A DNA stretch of 64,000 bases from Desulforhabdus sp. TSK (GTDB taxonomy: Bacteria; Desulfobacterota; Syntrophobacteria; Syntrophobacterales; Syntrophobacteraceae), in the NCBI RefSeq assembly GCF_022836495.1, contig NZ_BQXM01000010.1, positions 62,001-126,000 of the forward strand, given 5' to 3'. Below are positions 44,608 to 62,370 of this stretch, one piece after another. Position numbers and translations under genes: made by a program. Within the stretch, counting starts at the first letter, position 1. Each line of letters opens with the position of its first letter. The notes under the pieces were generated by a model. It saw only the letters and a program-made list of their open reading frames with translations, searched no databases and had not been told where the DNA came from.

Positions 44608-45237
44608 CTAGACCCGGTTGGTTTTCCGGATAAATACGATTCCATTCCTGGAGCCGGGAATCGCCCCCTTGACGAGGAGCAGGTTGTCTTCGGGGCGTAC
44701 GTCAACGATCTTAAGGCCCATGGTGGTAATGCGCTTGTTGCCCTTTTGGCCGGGCATCTTCTTGCCTTTGATGACGCGGCCCGGATAGGTGGCATTACCC
44801 GTCGAACCGGGCTCTCTCACATTCTTGGAGCCATGCCCGTCGGGACCGCGCTGAAACCCCCATCGTTTGATGGTCCCCGCATAGCCCTTGCCCTTGCTCG
44901 TGCCGATGACGTCGATGCGCTCCCCAATCTGGAAGCTGTCGACGGTGATTTCCTGACCCAGTTGGAACTGACCGGGATCCTCGACGCGAACCTCGCGCAG
45001 GACCTGGAAGTAGCCTTTGCCGGCCTTGTCCAGGTGGCCTTTCAGGGGCTTGTTGATGTGTTTCGGTTTACAGGTTCCGAAGGCAATTTGCAGTGCTGAG
45101 TAGCCGTCCCGCTCCGGCGTCTTGATTTGAGAAACCGTGCAAGGGCCGACTTCCAGCAATGTCACGGGAATGTTGGTCCCGTCCTCGGCGAAAACCTGCA
45201 TCATTTCCAGCTTGCGTCCAATAATGGCTTTGATCAT
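44608..45237 (-). CDS. rplC: 50S ribosomal protein L3
   Basis: 209 residues. [20 protein letters not shown] and [20 protein letters not shown] are diagnostic; [20 protein letters not shown] follows. Confidence 0.98.
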   Translation of the reverse strand: MIKAIIGRKLEMMQVFAEDGTNIPVTLLEVGPCTVSQIKTPERDGYSALQIAFGTCKPKHINKPLKGHLDKAGKGYFQVLREVRVEDPGQFQLGQEITVDSFQIGERIDVIGTSKGKGYAGTIKRWGFQRGPDGHGSKNVREPGSTGNATYPGRVIKGKKMPGQKGNKRITTMGLKIVDVRPEDNLLLVKGAIPGSRNGIVFIRKTNRV

Positions 45238-45279
45238 GTTGGCTTGCTCTCTTTCGGTAAAAACCGCCCGCTTGAAGTG

Positions 45280-45588
45280 CTAGAGCTTGATCTCTACGTC
45301 GACTCCCGCAGAGAGATCCAGCTTCATCAGTGAATCCACGGTCTGCTGTGTCGGTTCCAGGATATCGATGAGTCTTTTATGGACGCGAATTTCAAATTGC
45401 TCACGGGACTTTTTATCCACGTGGGGTGAGCGCAGAACCGTGTACTTATGAATCTTCGTGGGAAGAGGAATCGGTCCGGCCACCCGCGCGCCAGTCTTTT
45501 TGGCAGTCATGACGATCTCGTTCGTCGACTGGTCCAGCAATTTGTGATCGTATGCCTTCAAGCGGATGCGAATTCTTTGATTCGTCAT
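45280..45588 (-). CDS. rpsJ: 30S ribosomal protein S10 / NusE
   Basis: 102 residues from ATG 45588 ([18 protein letters not shown]); a neighbouring ATG one codon up is possible. [20 protein letters not shown] is diagnostic. First gene of the S10 operon, directly after tuf. Confidence 0.96.
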   Translation of the reverse strand: MTNQRIRIRLKAYDHKLLDQSTNEIVMTAKKTGARVAGPIPLPTKIHKYTVLRSPHVDKKSREQFEIRVHKRLIDILEPTQQTVDSLMKLDLSAGVDVEIKL

Positions 45589-45666
45589 CATAATTTTTTC
45601 GTTCCTATGCAAATGATGCGACCGGAGTGCTCAAAGACACCCCGGTCGATAGGCCACTGCGTTCAA

Positions 45667-46860
<1,194 letters not shown>

Positions 46861-46977
46861 CGTATTTCCTCCTCGCCGATATTGAATAAACCGTGCATTG
46901 CAGATCCAGCGATCCGCCCACCGACGGCCCTGAAATCTTTCTGTTGCCTTTTGCGTTTTTCCTTGACTGCACACAAG

Positions 46978-47037
46978 GTCATTGCGAGGGGAATAGCGAA
47001 GAAGCCCTGATTTCCGACTGCTTCACTGAGCTCGCAA
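46978..47037. repeat. GTCATTGCGAG-type dispersed repeat in the rpsG-tuf gap
   Basis: GTCATTGCGAGGGGAATAGC ... GCTTCACTGAGCTCGCAAC resembles the common intergenic repeat GTCATTGCGAGGAGCGAAGCG and is imperfectly palindromic. It lies in the 216-bp gap where fusA would be expected. Confidence 0.6.
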
Positions 47038-47076
47038 CAACACCTTCCTCCAGATGATGGAATCCGGTCCGGGAGG

Positions 47077-47547
47077 TTACCACCTGTAGTGAGCAAATGC
47101 CTTGTTGGCTTCCGCCATGCGATGTGTATCTTCCCTTTTCTTGACCGATGCGCCTCGACCCTGGGCCGCATCCTGCAGCTCGCCTGCAAGCCTTTGGACC
47201 ATGGTTTTTTCCGAGCGCTGGTTGGCATAATTGATGAGCCAGCGCATGGCCAAGGCATCACGCCTTTCGTGGCGCACCTCTACAGGAACCTGGTACGTGG
47301 CGCCGCCGACGCGTCTCGACTTGACCTCGATGATGGGCCGGATATTGTCGAGGGCCTTGTTGAACATTTCCAACGGATCCTGCTTGGACCTCTGCTCGAT
47401 GAGATCCAGTGCTCCGTAGAAGATATTCTCCGCAACACTCTTTTTGCCCCGACGCATCACATTGTTGATGAACTTTGCCGCCAGCTTGCTGTTGTATTTT
47501 GGATCCGGCAAGACATATCGCTTTGCAACTTCTCTTCTTCTAGGCAT
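47077..47547 (-). CDS. rpsG: 30S ribosomal protein S7
   Basis: 156 residues. [40 protein letters not shown]-type core ([19 protein letters not shown]) and the [20 protein letters not shown] end are diagnostic. Confidence 0.98.
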   Translation of the reverse strand: MPRRREVAKRYVLPDPKYNSKLAAKFINNVMRRGKKSVAENIFYGALDLIEQRSKQDPLEMFNKALDNIRPIIEVKSRRVGGATYQVPVEVRHERRDALAMRWLINYANQRSEKTMVQRLAGELQDAAQGRGASVKKREDTHRMAEANKAFAHYRW

Positions 47548-47640
47548 CCGCTTCCTCGACCGTTTTAAATTAATCAGGAGAAAAGAGAGGCCATGACGGC
47601 TCGATCCGTGTCATGGCCCCAGAGTTAACCTTGTGCTGCA

Positions 47641-48012
<372 letters not shown>

Positions 48013-48155
48013 TTCTCTTTTACTCCGCTCTTTTCGGAAATCCTTCGCAAAAGGCCAATTGTCTTGGCTTCCAAATCTCCTCTATTTACAAAATGGGGAC
48101 TTTCCTTGTCAAGCTCTTTTATAGATGAAAGACGGGTCCCTGCCGGTGACGCCCC

Positions 48156-52211
<4,056 letters not shown>

Positions 52212-52225
52212 AGGGCACTCCTTCG

Positions 52226-55200
52226 TTAATTCCCTTCTTCCTCTTCCAGCAATCTGACATCCAGCGCGAGCGCCTGAAGTTCCTTCACGAGCACGTTGAA
52301 CGATTCAGGGAGTCCCGCTTCGAGGGTATTGTCTCCCTTGACAATCTTTTCATACATGCGCGTGCGTCCCGCCACATCGTCCGACTTGACCGTGAGGAAT
52401 TCCTGCAGGGCGTGGGCCGCTCCGTAGGCCTCCATGGTCCAGACTTCCATTTCTCCGAGGCGCTGTCCCCCGAATTGGGCCTTGCCGCCGAGAGGCTGTT
52501 GGGTCACAAGCGAGTAGGGGCCGATGGATCGGGCATGGATCTTGTCGTCCACCAGGTGATGCAGCTTGAGCATATACATGACGCCGACAGTGACCGGCTG
52601 GTCGAAAGGCTCACCCGTGCGCCCGTCGTACAGGATGCTCTGACCCGTTTCCGATGCGCCTCCCTCCGTGAGGAATTCTCTGATTTCAAATTCTTCCGCC
52701 CCGTCGAATACGGGAGTCGCAACGTGGATGCCTTCCTGAAAATCCTTGACCAACGCCTTCAGATGCTTTTCATCCGCGTCCTCAAAATAGGCGTCGAACT
52801 CCAACTGGTTGTAGATGCGCTTGAGCTTCTCTTTAATGGTTTCCTTTTCCTTGTGGGCTTCCAGCATGTCGGCCAACTGCTGCCCCAACCCCTTGGCGGC
52901 CCATCCCAGGTGAATTTCCAGGACTTGGCCCACGTTCATGCGCGAGGGAACGCCGAGGGGATTCAAGACCAAATCCACGGGGGTCCCATCGGGGAAATAG
53001 GGCATATCTTCGATGGGCAGGATCCTTGAGATGACACCCTTGTTGCCGTGGCGGCCGGCCATCTTGTCGCCCACCTGGAGCTTGCGCTTGACGGCCACGT
53101 AAATCTTGACCATCTTGATGACGCCGGGAGGCAGCTCGTCTCCCCGCCGCAGCTTGCTGATTTTTTCTTCGAAGAGGGCCCTCACCAGCTGGACTTGGTC
53201 CCTGTAGCCTTCGGCAATGGTCTCGATTTCCATGGAGACCGCGGGATCCTTGGGCACGGACAACTGGTCCCAGAGGCCGCTGGGGAGTCCCAGGAGAAAT
53301 TCCTCCGTGATTTCTTCACCCTTTTTGATGTAGACCTTCTTGCCGTCCTTGATGGTGCTGTCGCTGATCTTACCCTGGAGGATCTGCACCAGCCGCTTGG
53401 CCGTGGTCTTGCGGATGATTTCCAGCTCGTCCCGCTGGTCTTTCATGAGGCGCGAGATCTCCATCTCTTCGATCAAGATGGTGCGCTCATCCTTTTCGAC
53501 GCCTTTGCGGGAGAAGACCTTGGCGTCGATGATGATGCCTTCCACACCGGGAGGCACGCGCAGGGACGTGTCTTTCACATCACTCGCTTTTTCGCCGAAA
53601 ATGGCCCGCAGCAGCTTTTCTTCGGGAGTCAACTGCGATTCACCCTTGGGGGTGACCTTCCCAACGAGGATATCGTTGGGCTTGATGTAAGCTCCCACGC
53701 GGATGATCCCGCTTTCGTCCAGGTTCTTGAGGGCTTCCTCTCCCACATTGGGAATATCGCGGGTGATGTCTTCCTTCCCCAGCTTGGTATCCCTCGCCAC
53801 CACTTCAAATTCCTCGATGTGGATGGAGGTGAAAACATCTTCCTTGCCAATGCGCTCACTGACGAGAATGGAATCTTCAAAGTTGTACCCGCCCCAGCTC
53901 ATGAACGCCACCATGACATTGCGCCCGAGGGCCAGCTCCCCGTGATCGGTGGAAGGGCCGTCGGCAATGATCTGACCGCGCCGGACAAAATCACCCTGCT
54001 GCACCAGGGGCTTTTGATTGATGCACGTGTTCTGGTTGGAGCGCTGGAACTTGATCAGCTTGTAAATGTGGACGCCGGTGCCCTGGTGAATATCCTCTTC
54101 GGTGGACCGCACAACAATACGGGTGGCATCGACATATTCCACGATCCCCGACCGCTTGGCCACGATGGTGACACCGCTGTCCTTGGCCACGATGCGCTCG
54201 ATTCCTGTCCCGACAAGGGGAGCCCGCGTCTGAATGAGGGGTACGGCCTGCCGTTGCATGTTGGACCCCATGAGGGCACGGTTGGCGTCGTCATGCTCCA
54301 GGAAGGGAATGAGAGACGCCGAAACACTCACCAACTGGTTGGGGGAGACGTCCATGTGACGGATCTCTTCGGGAGGCAGCATGACGAATTCACCGGCGGT
54401 CCGCGCGGACACCTGATCACGGATGAATCGGCCGTTCTCGTCCAGGGGAGCGTTGGCTTGGGCGATGGGGTCGTCCTTTTCGTCCATGGCCGTCAGGTAG
54501 CTGACCTCCTTCTCGACGACGGCGTCGTGAACCTTTCGGTAAGGCGTTTCGATGAATCCGTAGGAATTCACACGCGCATAAGTGGAAAGGGAAACGATGA
54601 GCCCGATATTTGGACCTTCCGGTGTTTCGATGGGACAGATACGGCCATAGTGCGTCGGATGGACGTCGCGGACCTCGAAGCCCGCCCGCTCCCGCGTCAG
54701 ACCGCCCGGCCCCAGAGCGCTGAGGCGACGCTTGTGGGTGATTTCCGAAAGAGGATTCGTCTGGTCCATGAACTGCGACAGCTGGCTCGTGCCGAAGAAT
54801 TCTTTCACCACCGCTGAAACGGGCTTGGCGTTGATGAGATCGTGGGGCATGAGCGCCTCCACTTCCTGAAGGGTCATGCGCTCCTTGATGGCCCGCTCCA
54901 TGCGCACCAGGCCGATGCGGTATTGGTTTTCCAGCAGTTCGCCGACGGCCCGGACCCTGCGGTTTCCGAGATTGTCGATATCGTCGACAGGTCCCTGGGA
55001 GTCTTTCAGGCGGATGAGATGCCGCACCGCCGTGAGGATATCCTCCTTGCGAAGGGTCCGGTAATCCAGGGGAACCTCGTCTTTTTTGAAGCCCAGCTGC
55101 AAATTGAGCTTGAGCCGCCCGACCTCGGAGAGATCGTAGTGATCCGGGTTGAAGAAAAGATTGTTGAAAAACTCGGTCGCCACTTCCAGGGTGGGTGGGT

Positions 55201-56347
55201 TGCTGGGACGCAATCGGCGATAGATCTCGATGATGGCGTCTTCGGGTGTATTGACCTTATCCATGAGGAGCGTGTTGCGAAACGAGGGACTCACATCCAC
55301 GCCTTCGAGATGGAGCAGCTCAAACTGCTGCACATCCCGTTCGAGGAAATCGGCGACCATCGATTCGTTGACGGTGTCGTTGCATTCTGCAATGATTTCC
55401 CCTGTGCTGTAGTCAATGACGTCCTGGGCGAGGACCTGCCCCATGATTTCCGTCGTTTTTACGGGAAGCCGCTGAATGCCCAGTTCCTGCAAGCGCTTGA
55501 GTGTCTGCTTGCCCAGTTTCCTGTTCTTTTTGATGATCACCTCGCCCGATTCCGGATGAAGAATATCTTCCGGGGCGCGGCTTCCCAGGAGAATATCCGG
55601 GTTCAATTCCTTCTCGGACTGGTTTTCATCTCCCAGGTAGATGGTTTCACTGGGATAGAAATAATTGAGCAATTCCTCCGTGGAGTACCCGAGCCCCTTC
55701 AGAAGAACGGTGACGGGGAATTTTCTCCGCCGGTCGATGCGAATGTACAGAATGTCTTTGGGATCAAATTCGAGGTCCAGCCACGAGCCGCGCAGAGGGA
55801 TGATGCGCGAGGAATAAAGGATTTTTCCGCTCGAATGGGTCTTGCCTCGATCATGGTCGAAAAAGATTCCGGGAGAACGATGCAACTGGCTGACGATGAC
55901 ACGCTCGGTTCCGTTGACGATGAATGTCCCATTTTCCGTCATCAGCGGCAGCGTGCCAAAATAGATTTCCTGCTCCTTGATGTCGCGAATGGACCGAACG
56001 TCCGCCTCTTTGTCCACGTCGTACACAACCAGGCGAACAACGATTTTTACAGGGGCTTCGTAGGTCATCCCGCGCGCGAGACATTCTTCCACTTCATACT
56101 TGACTTCCCCAAAACTGTATTGAACGAATTCCAGTGAAGCGGTACCACTGAAATCCTCTATGGGGAAAACACTCTTAAATACTTCCTGCAGTCCTTTATC
56201 GCTCCTGGCTTCAGGGGGGACATCCCGCTGCAGAAACTGTTCGTAGCTTTCCTTCTGCATTTGGATAAGATTGGGAATGTCAATAATCTTTTGGATTTTT
56301 CCAAAATTCTTCCGAACCCGATACTCATGGGTCAAAGCCGTCGCCAT
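52226..56347 (-). CDS. rpoB: RNA polymerase beta subunit
   Basis: 1373 residues. Rifampicin region [20 protein letters not shown] and [13 protein letters not shown] intact (wild type by appearance); later [20 protein letters not shown] and [20 protein letters not shown]. Full length, from a normal ATG. Confidence 0.98.
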   Translation of the reverse strand: MATALTHEYRVRKNFGKIQKIIDIPNLIQMQKESYEQFLQRDVPPEARSDKGLQEVFKSVFPIEDFSGTASLEFVQYSFGEVKYEVEECLARGMTYEAPVKIVVRLVVYDVDKEADVRSIRDIKEQEIYFGTLPLMTENGTFIVNGTERVIVSQLHRSPGIFFDHDRGKTHSSGKILYSSRIIPLRGSWLDLEFDPKDILYIRIDRRRKFPVTVLLKGLGYSTEELLNYFYPSETIYLGDENQSEKELNPDILLGSRAPEDILHPESGEVIIKKNRKLGKQTLKRLQELGIQRLPVKTTEIMGQVLAQDVIDYSTGEIIAECNDTVNESMVADFLERDVQQFELLHLEGVDVSPSFRNTLLMDKVNTPEDAIIEIYRRLRPSNPPTLEVATEFFNNLFFNPDHYDLSEVGRLKLNLQLGFKKDEVPLDYRTLRKEDILTAVRHLIRLKDSQGPVDDIDNLGNRRVRAVGELLENQYRIGLVRMERAIKERMTLQEVEALMPHDLINAKPVSAVVKEFFGTSQLSQFMDQTNPLSEITHKRRLSALGPGGLTRERAGFEVRDVHPTHYGRICPIETPEGPNIGLIVSLSTYARVNSYGFIETPYRKVHDAVVEKEVSYLTAMDEKDDPIAQANAPLDENGRFIRDQVSARTAGEFVMLPPEEIRHMDVSPNQLVSVSASLIPFLEHDDANRALMGSNMQRQAVPLIQTRAPLVGTGIERIVAKDSGVTIVAKRSGIVEYVDATRIVVRSTEEDIHQGTGVHIYKLIKFQRSNQNTCINQKPLVQQGDFVRRGQIIADGPSTDHGELALGRNVMVAFMSWGGYNFEDSILVSERIGKEDVFTSIHIEEFEVVARDTKLGKEDITRDIPNVGEEALKNLDESGIIRVGAYIKPNDILVGKVTPKGESQLTPEEKLLRAIFGEKASDVKDTSLRVPPGVEGIIIDAKVFSRKGVEKDERTILIEEMEISRLMKDQRDELEIIRKTTAKRLVQILQGKISDSTIKDGKKVYIKKGEEITEEFLLGLPSGLWDQLSVPKDPAVSMEIETIAEGYRDQVQLVRALFEEKISKLRRGDELPPGVIKMVKIYVAVKRKLQVGDKMAGRHGNKGVISRILPIEDMPYFPDGTPVDLVLNPLGVPSRMNVGQVLEIHLGWAAKGLGQQLADMLEAHKEKETIKEKLKRIYNQLEFDAYFEDADEKHLKALVKDFQEGIHVATPVFDGAEEFEIREFLTEGGASETGQSILYDGRTGEPFDQPVTVGVMYMLKLHHLVDDKIHARSIGPYSLVTQQPLGGKAQFGGQRLGEMEVWTMEAYGAAHALQEFLTVKSDDVAGRTRMYEKIVKGDNTLEAGLPESFNVLVKELQALALDVRLLEEEEGN

Positions 56348-56469
56348 GCTCTCTCCTGCAACTTAAAAGAGTCTTGTGCTCCAGTGGTGTGAGCACTGAA
56401 TGTCGTGTGATTCCTCGCTCAAAACGTCCGCATCATCCAGGGGGCACATCACTCCCGTTCTTTAAGGTG

Positions 56470-56524
56470 CTAAAAATCGAAAATCGGAAACAGGCTGCAC
56501 GCAACAGCGGCAGCCGGTTTCCGA
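56470..56524 (-). terminator. rplL-rpoB attenuator
   Basis: On the minus strand TCGGAAACCGGCTGC ... GCAGCCTGTTTCCGA forms a 14-15-bp stem with one bulge, followed by TTTTCGATTTTTAG. It begins 29 nt after the rplL stop. This matches the partial terminator known from other bacteria that lowers rpoBC expression relative to L7/L12. Confidence 0.85.
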
Positions 56525-56552
56525 CGTCTTGATCAATGACCAAGAAGGGGTA

Positions 56553-56939
56553 TTACTTGATTTCTACAGTGGCACCTGCTTCTGTAAGCTGCTTGGCAAT
56601 GGCCTCTGCTTCATCCTTGGGGATGCCTTCCTTCACCACGCCGGGAACGCTTTCCACCAATTCCTTGGCTTCCTTCAATCCCAAACTGGTGATGGCGCGT
56701 ACTTCCTTGATGACCTGGATCTTCTTGTCACCGCAGCCCGTGATAACGACGGAGAATTCCGTTTTCTCCTCTACAGGGGCGGCTTCCGCACCGGCGGCGC
56801 CGGGCATGGCTGCGATGGCAACAGGTGCCGCTGCACTGACGCCGAAACGTTCCTCGAGCTCCTTCACGAGCTCACTCAGCTCGAGCACGGTCATGTTTTC
56901 AATGAATTTGACGACATCTTCTTTGCTGATATCAGACAT
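56553..56939 (-). CDS. rplL: 50S ribosomal protein L7/L12
   Basis: 128 residues. N-terminal dimer domain [20 protein letters not shown], Ala-rich hinge, C-terminal domain [20 protein letters not shown]. Forms the stalk with L10. Unusual CGDKKI at the start of the C-terminal domain (Cys in place of the common Gly/Ala). Confidence 0.97.
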   Translation of the reverse strand: MSDISKEDVVKFIENMTVLELSELVKELEERFGVSAAAPVAIAAMPGAAGAEAAPVEEKTEFSVVITGCGDKKIQVIKEVRAITSLGLKEAKELVESVPGVVKEGIPKDEAEAIAKQLTEAGATVEIK

Positions 56940-56963
56940 TTCTTGCTTCCTCCATGGGGTATT

Positions 56964-57485
56964 TTATGCTTCTTCTCTTTGACGTTGAATGGCCGCCAGC
57001 ACACCTACAAAAGCTCTCGGCACTCCGCTCAGTACAGTCACCAGGCTCGTCGGCACTGCATTGAGCGTTCCCAAGAGTTTGGCCAAAAGTTCTTCACGCG
57101 GCGGCAGCTCTGCCAGAGCAGCGACTTGATCTGCATTGAGAACGCGCTGTCCCAGCGAAGCGGCTTTGATTTGCAGTTTTTCATTGGTCTTGTTGAACTT
57201 CTTGATGATTTTCGCAGGAACCGCCGGATCGCCATAGCCGATGGCAACGGCGCAGGTGCCTTTGATGTACGGCTGCAAGGCAGTGGCGCCCGTTTCCTGG
57301 CTGGCGAGGCGCATCAGAGTGTTTTTCACCACCTGATAGTCCACCTTTTCGTTTGCCAGAGCGTCACGCAGCTCGGTCATTTCAGCAACGGAAAGTCCTT
57401 TGAAATCCGTCAAGATCGTTGCACTGGCCCTCTGAAACTTTTCGTGCAAATCCGCAACAATTTGCTCCTTTTGGGCTCGCTCCAA
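56964..57485 (-). CDS. rplJ: 50S ribosomal protein L10
   Basis: 173 residues. TTG start at 57485, with AAGGAGG about 11 nt upstream. [40 protein letters not shown] and VKNTLMRLA are diagnostic. An L10 leader lies upstream. Confidence 0.96.
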   Translation of the reverse strand: MERAQKEQIVADLHEKFQRASATILTDFKGLSVAEMTELRDALANEKVDYQVVKNTLMRLASQETGATALQPYIKGTCAVAIGYGDPAVPAKIIKKFNKTNEKLQIKAASLGQRVLNADQVAALAELPPREELLAKLLGTLNAVPTSLVTVLSGVPRAFVGVLAAIQRQREEA

Positions 57486-57604
57486 AGTGTATCAACCCTC
57501 CTTTCCTCTGCCGGTGTGCTTTCGATTGTTCCCTTCAAATCCCTCTCCAAAGGGGAGGGGGGCATGGAGGATTCCTATCGCAAGTCAGTGAGCCGGATTG
57601 GTTC

Positions 57605-57685
57605 CTTCGTACATCTCGGCAGGTTCCCCTGTGCGTCGGGGTTTAAACACCACTTGGATGTCCCTACGGTCTCAGACGACTGAAA
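57605..57685 (-). promoter_or_regulatory. L10 leader (autoregulatory RNA)
   Basis: In the 275-nt gap before rplJ, the minus strand carries GTCTGAGACCGTAGGGACAT and, about 40 nt later, AACCTGCCGAGATGTAC. These are the two halves of the kink-turn region that L10(L12)4 binds to repress rplJL. Judged by eye only. Confidence 0.7.
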
Positions 57686-57760
57686 ACACCAAACGGCAGG
57701 TAGTCTATTCCATTCCGGAATGTTTCTTGGCCGAGGGGCTCAAAAAATACGACCCTCGAA

Positions 57761-58465
57761 TCAGGACATGACACTCTTTACCGCCAGGGGATCCACCTGG
57801 ATGCCAGGCCCCATCGTCGTGGAGATGGCGATCCCCTTCAGGTAGGTTCCCTTGGCTGCTGTCGGTTTCAAACGGATGATTGTTTCCATGAAGGCCGAAA
57901 TGTTCTCTATGAGCTTCTCCTCGGTGAAGGAAACTCTTCCCAGTGTGGCATGAACAATACCGGTCTTTTCTACGCGAAAATCCACTTTACCCGCTTTGAT
58001 CTCGTTGACGACTTTTTGAAGATCGAAGGTCACCGTTCCCAGCTTGGCATTGGGCATGAGCCCTCTCGGGCCGAGGACCTTACCGATTTTACCCACACCG
58101 CCCATCATGTCGGGAGTGGCAACGGTCTTGTCGAAATCAAGCCAGCCTTCCTTGATTTTTTCGACGAGCTCATCGCCGCCGGCGTAGTCGGCCCCTGCGT
58201 CCAGAGCTTCCTTCACCTTTTCCCCTTTGGCAAAAACCAGTACGCGCACGGTTTTTCCCAGGCCGTTGGGCAGCACAACGGTGCCGCGTACCATCTGGTC
58301 GGCATGGCGGGGATCGACACCCAAGCGCACGGCGATATCGAGGCTTTCGTCAAACTTGGCGTAGGAGCATTCCTTCGCCAGCTGCAGGGCTTCTTGAAAG
58401 GTATAGCGCTTGGCAGGATCTATCTTTTCGCGCGAGGCGCGATATTTTTTTCCATGTGTTGCCAT
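57761..58465 (-). CDS. rplA: 50S ribosomal protein L1
   Basis: 234 residues. [35 protein letters not shown] and [20 protein letters not shown] are diagnostic. 49 bp after rplK. Confidence 0.98.
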   Translation of the reverse strand: MATHGKKYRASREKIDPAKRYTFQEALQLAKECSYAKFDESLDIAVRLGVDPRHADQMVRGTVVLPNGLGKTVRVLVFAKGEKVKEALDAGADYAGGDELVEKIKEGWLDFDKTVATPDMMGGVGKIGKVLGPRGLMPNAKLGTVTFDLQKVVNEIKAGKVDFRVEKTGIVHATLGRVSFTEEKLIENISAFMETIIRLKPTAAKGTYLKGIAISTTMGPGIQVDPLAVKSVMS

Positions 58466-58514
58466 CTTAAACTCTCCAGAAACTGACTAAACATTCATCC
58501 ACGATGGCCGATTC

Positions 58515-58937
58515 TTATTCCACATCGATGCCCATGCTGCGGGCGGTGCCTGCGATGATAAGAACGGCTGCCTCCAGATCCCGGGCATTCAAGTCGGGCA
58601 TCTTGAGCTTGGCGATGTCCTCGACTTGCTGTTTGGTCACTTTTGCGACTTTCACCCGGTTGGGCTCGCTCGATCCCTTGGCGATTTGAGCCGTCTTCTT
58701 GAGCAGAACGGCCGCCGGGGGGGTCTTGGTGATGAAAGTGAACGATCGGTCAGCATAGACGGTGATGACAACTGGAATGATCATCCCTTCTTGACCCTGG
58801 GTTTTGGCATTAAACGACTTGCAGAATTCCATTATATTCACGCCGTGCTGGCCCAGAGCGGGGCCGATCGGAGGCGATGGATTCGCTTGTCCGGCAGGTA
58901 CCTGTAGCTTGATGTTGGTTACGACCTTTTTTGCCAT
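58515..58937 (-). CDS. rplK: 50S ribosomal protein L11
   Basis: 140 residues. [40 protein letters not shown] and [20 protein letters not shown] are diagnostic. Interacts with RelA and release factors. Confidence 0.98.
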   Translation of the reverse strand: MAKKVVTNIKLQVPAGQANPSPPIGPALGQHGVNIMEFCKSFNAKTQGQEGMIIPVVITVYADRSFTFITKTPPAAVLLKKTAQIAKGSSEPNRVKVAKVTKQQVEDIAKLKMPDLNARDLEAAVLIIAGTARSMGIDVE

Positions 58938-58979
58938 TCTTGCTTTAACTCCTCAATCCTGACCCATTGCGAAAAAAAA

Positions 58980-59510
58980 TCATATTTGGTTGACTTGAAC
59001 GAAATCAAGCTCGACCGGTGTCGATCGGCCAAAGATACTGACCAGTACGCGAACTTTGCCTTTTTCGGGAATGACTTCGTCCACCACACCGTTGAAGTTG
59101 GCGAAGGGGCCGTCCACGACGCGAACTTCATCGCCCTTCTCAAACCGAAACTTGGGACGCGGTTTTTCGGCCCCTTCCTGCATCTGCTGAATGATGGTTT
59201 CGGCTTCTTCGTCGGACAGGGGGATGGGGCGTTCCTGGTTGCCTATGAATCCCGTCACTTTGGGGGTATCGCGTACCAGGTGCCACGTGTCGTCGTTGAG
59301 CTCCATCTGCACCAGGATGTATCCAGGGTAAAACTTCCGGGAGGATGCTCTCCGCTGTCCCTTGACGAGCTCGATGACCTTCTCCGTCGGGACCAGGACC
59401 TGGCCAAAGAGAGACTCTTTCCCCTGGGATTTGATACGTTCCTCCAAGGCGGACTTCACCTTGTTCTCAAAGCCGGAATATGTATGAACAATGTACCAGT
59501 ATTTCGCCAC
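58980..59510 (-). CDS. nusG: Transcription termination/antitermination protein NusG
   Basis: 176 residues from GTG 59510 (MAKYWYIVHTYSGFENKVKS); a frame extending to 59552 is not needed. NGN domain to about 105, then a KOW domain with GDEVRVVDGPFANFNGVVDE. Confidence 0.97.
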   Translation of the reverse strand: MAKYWYIVHTYSGFENKVKSALEERIKSQGKESLFGQVLVPTEKVIELVKGQRRASSRKFYPGYILVQMELNDDTWHLVRDTPKVTGFIGNQERPIPLSDEEAETIIQQMQEGAEKPRPKFRFEKGDEVRVVDGPFANFNGVVDEVIPEKGKVRVLVSIFGRSTPVELDFVQVNQI

Positions 59511-59570
59511 GAAACCACCCCGCTCGTGCTTAAAATTCGCGCCTTTCTTCAACCTTCGAAAGAAAGCTCA

Positions 59571-59918
59571 TCATTCGATGATTAATCGCACAAGTCGACT
59601 CAAAATCAAATCCACAATCCCAAGAAATAACGCTGAAATGAGCACGATCACCACAACGACCGACGTCGAGCCGACGGTCTCTTTGCGGGAAGGCCAGACG
59701 ACCTTCTTGAGCTCATACGACACTTCTCGGAGATACTGCCGGAAACGCTCCCAAACGTTCGGCCCGGATTCTTCCTTTTTGACAGCCTTTTTGGGTGCAT
59801 CCGGCTTCTTCACTTTGGCGACCTTGGGAGCATTCTTCTTCAGGGGCTCCGTCTTCTGTGCCTTGCCGGACTGTTCTGCATTTTCTTCTTTGTTTTGGGA
59901 CTGCTTTGGCAGATTCAT
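59571..59918 (-). CDS. secE: Preprotein translocase subunit SecE
   Basis: 115 residues. The first 50 are a Lys/Glu/Ala-rich tail; the SecE core is FRQYLREVSYELKKVVWPSR followed by one TM helix. The single-helix form is usual outside enterobacteria. Ends 60 bp before nusG. Confidence 0.95.
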   Translation of the reverse strand: MNLPKQSQNKEENAEQSGKAQKTEPLKKNAPKVAKVKKPDAPKKAVKKEESGPNVWERFRQYLREVSYELKKVVWPSRKETVGSTSVVVVIVLISALFLGIVDLILSRLVRLIIE

Positions 59919-60098
59919 TTACGTCTCATTTGTGTCAACATCACAGAGTTGCGTTGGACAGCCGCACCGACGCGAAAAAGCTGCCTGGAATCCGGGTGTC
60001 TGTCGATTGTTCCACCGATTGTCCAGGGCAGCCTCTCATTTTCGGTAAAACCGCACGAGGCCCCGCCGAGTTGGAGCCCATCCAGCCCGGCGGAAGTC

Positions 60099-60248
60099 CT
60101 ATTTTGTCTCTTTGTGCTCCAAATGAGCATCACAGAATTTGCAGTATTTCTTGAAGCTCAGTTTTTCCGGGGTCGTACGCTTGTTCTTTGTCGTCGTATA
60201 ATTGCGGCGTTTACAACCGGAACAAGCCAGGGTCACAATGACTCGCAT
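60099..60248 (-). CDS. rpmG: 50S ribosomal protein L33
   Basis: 49 residues: [20 protein letters not shown] then [20 protein letters not shown]. Zinc ligands in CSGC and CKFC are present (C+ form). Located between tuf and secE as in other proteobacteria. Confidence 0.97.
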   Translation of the reverse strand: MRVIVTLACSGCKRRNYTTTKNKRTTPEKLSFKKYCKFCDAHLEHKETK

Positions 60249-60273
60249 AGTCGATTACCTTATGGTTTGAAAT

Positions 60274-61467
<1,194 letters not shown>

Positions 61468-61624
61468 CGTATTTCCTCCTGAGGTAGTAGTTCTATTTCT
61501 CTTTCAGCGCTATACTATATATTCCTGTAAAGGCGTATGACCTGGTATGATCCGCATGACCGGGGAGGGGCGGGCTGAAAGGGAACATCGTGGTTTTGCC
61601 TGAGGTCTCGTTGAGGAGGAGAAA

Positions 61625-61701
61625 TGGAGCCCACGACCGGGATCGAACCGGTGAACCTCTTCCTTACCAAGGAAGTGCTCTACCTACTGAGCTACGTGGG
61701 C
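61625..61701 (-). tRNA. tRNA-Thr (GGT)
   Basis: 77 nt including encoded CCA. Acceptor GCCCACG/CGTGGGC, anticodon loop TTGGTAA (anticodon GGT) on stem CTTCC/GGAAG, and T-loop TTCGATC. 157 bp upstream of tuf copy 2, a common deltaproteobacterial arrangement. Confidence 0.95.
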
Positions 61702-61886
61702 CTGCAAGAGGACAGGCTGAATGCATGACTGGAAAGATGCACCGGATGTGAAACGGGCTTTGCGTGACGCTCAACTTCCCCGAGAGGCCCCAAGCTCCGT
61801 ATGGCTGCAATATTTCCATCTCATGTAGTCCCAACGACAATGATGCGCTCTAAAGCCGCCACTATCTCCTACATGGATCTTATATG

Positions 61887-61971
61887 TGGTGGAGGGGGGA
61901 GGATTCGAACCTCCGAAGGCATCGCCGACAGATTTACAGTCTGTTCCCTTTGGCCGCTCGGGAACCCCTCC
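61887..61971 (-). tRNA. tRNA-Tyr (GTA)
   Basis: 85 nt including encoded CCA. Acceptor GGAGGGG/CCCCTCC-type stem, anticodon GTA in ACTGTAAAT, long variable arm, T-loop TTCGAAT. Lies 185 bp upstream of tRNA-Thr on the same strand. Confidence 0.95.
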
Positions 61972-62370
61972 ACAGTACCACCTGGCATCGCGTGTTGTCA
62001 TACACGCTTCAAGTCAAAAGAGCTTCTTTATGTATCACACAAAAAAGCGAATGACAAGAAAAATTTTTACAGGTACATTTTCTTTCATTCACTATGCGTT
62101 GAGTCTTCACGGGTTTCGATCCATGTCTGCACCTGCTCGACTCGATGGCGAGTGTCTTTAGCACATTCATTTTCCGTCTGTCAAGCCTTCGATGGTGACG
62201 CCCTGCATTGAAAAATGGGCCTCGCTCCGCGGCAGAGTCGACCTTCCCCGGGGATGGTGGAACAAACCTTGGATCCATCGCATAAAAGGCCTATAATCTG
62301 CTGCAGTCTTTGGTCGATGTAAGACCAATCAGATTAGGTTTCACTCTATAAAGATAAGGAGTCATGGGTC
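61972..62370. other. Intergenic region between tRNA-Tyr and the transglutaminase gene
   Basis: 399 bp with no gene. AT-rich at 62030-62090, where TTGTCA ... TACATA (17 bp apart) on the minus strand may be the tRNA-tuf promoter, low confidence. The plus-strand promoter at 62269-62297 is much clearer. Confidence 0.5.
62269..62297 (+). promoter_or_regulatory. Sigma-70 promoter of the transglutaminase-like gene
   Basis: TTGGAT at 62269-62274, 17-bp spacer, TATAAT at 62292-62297. Perfect -10 and 4 of 6 in the -35. The start codon is 74 bp beyond. Confidence 0.75.

Noticed and set aside
59919-60098. tRNA-Trp expected before secE
   Set aside because: No cloverleaf, T-loop or CCA anticodon could be found in this gap on either strand.
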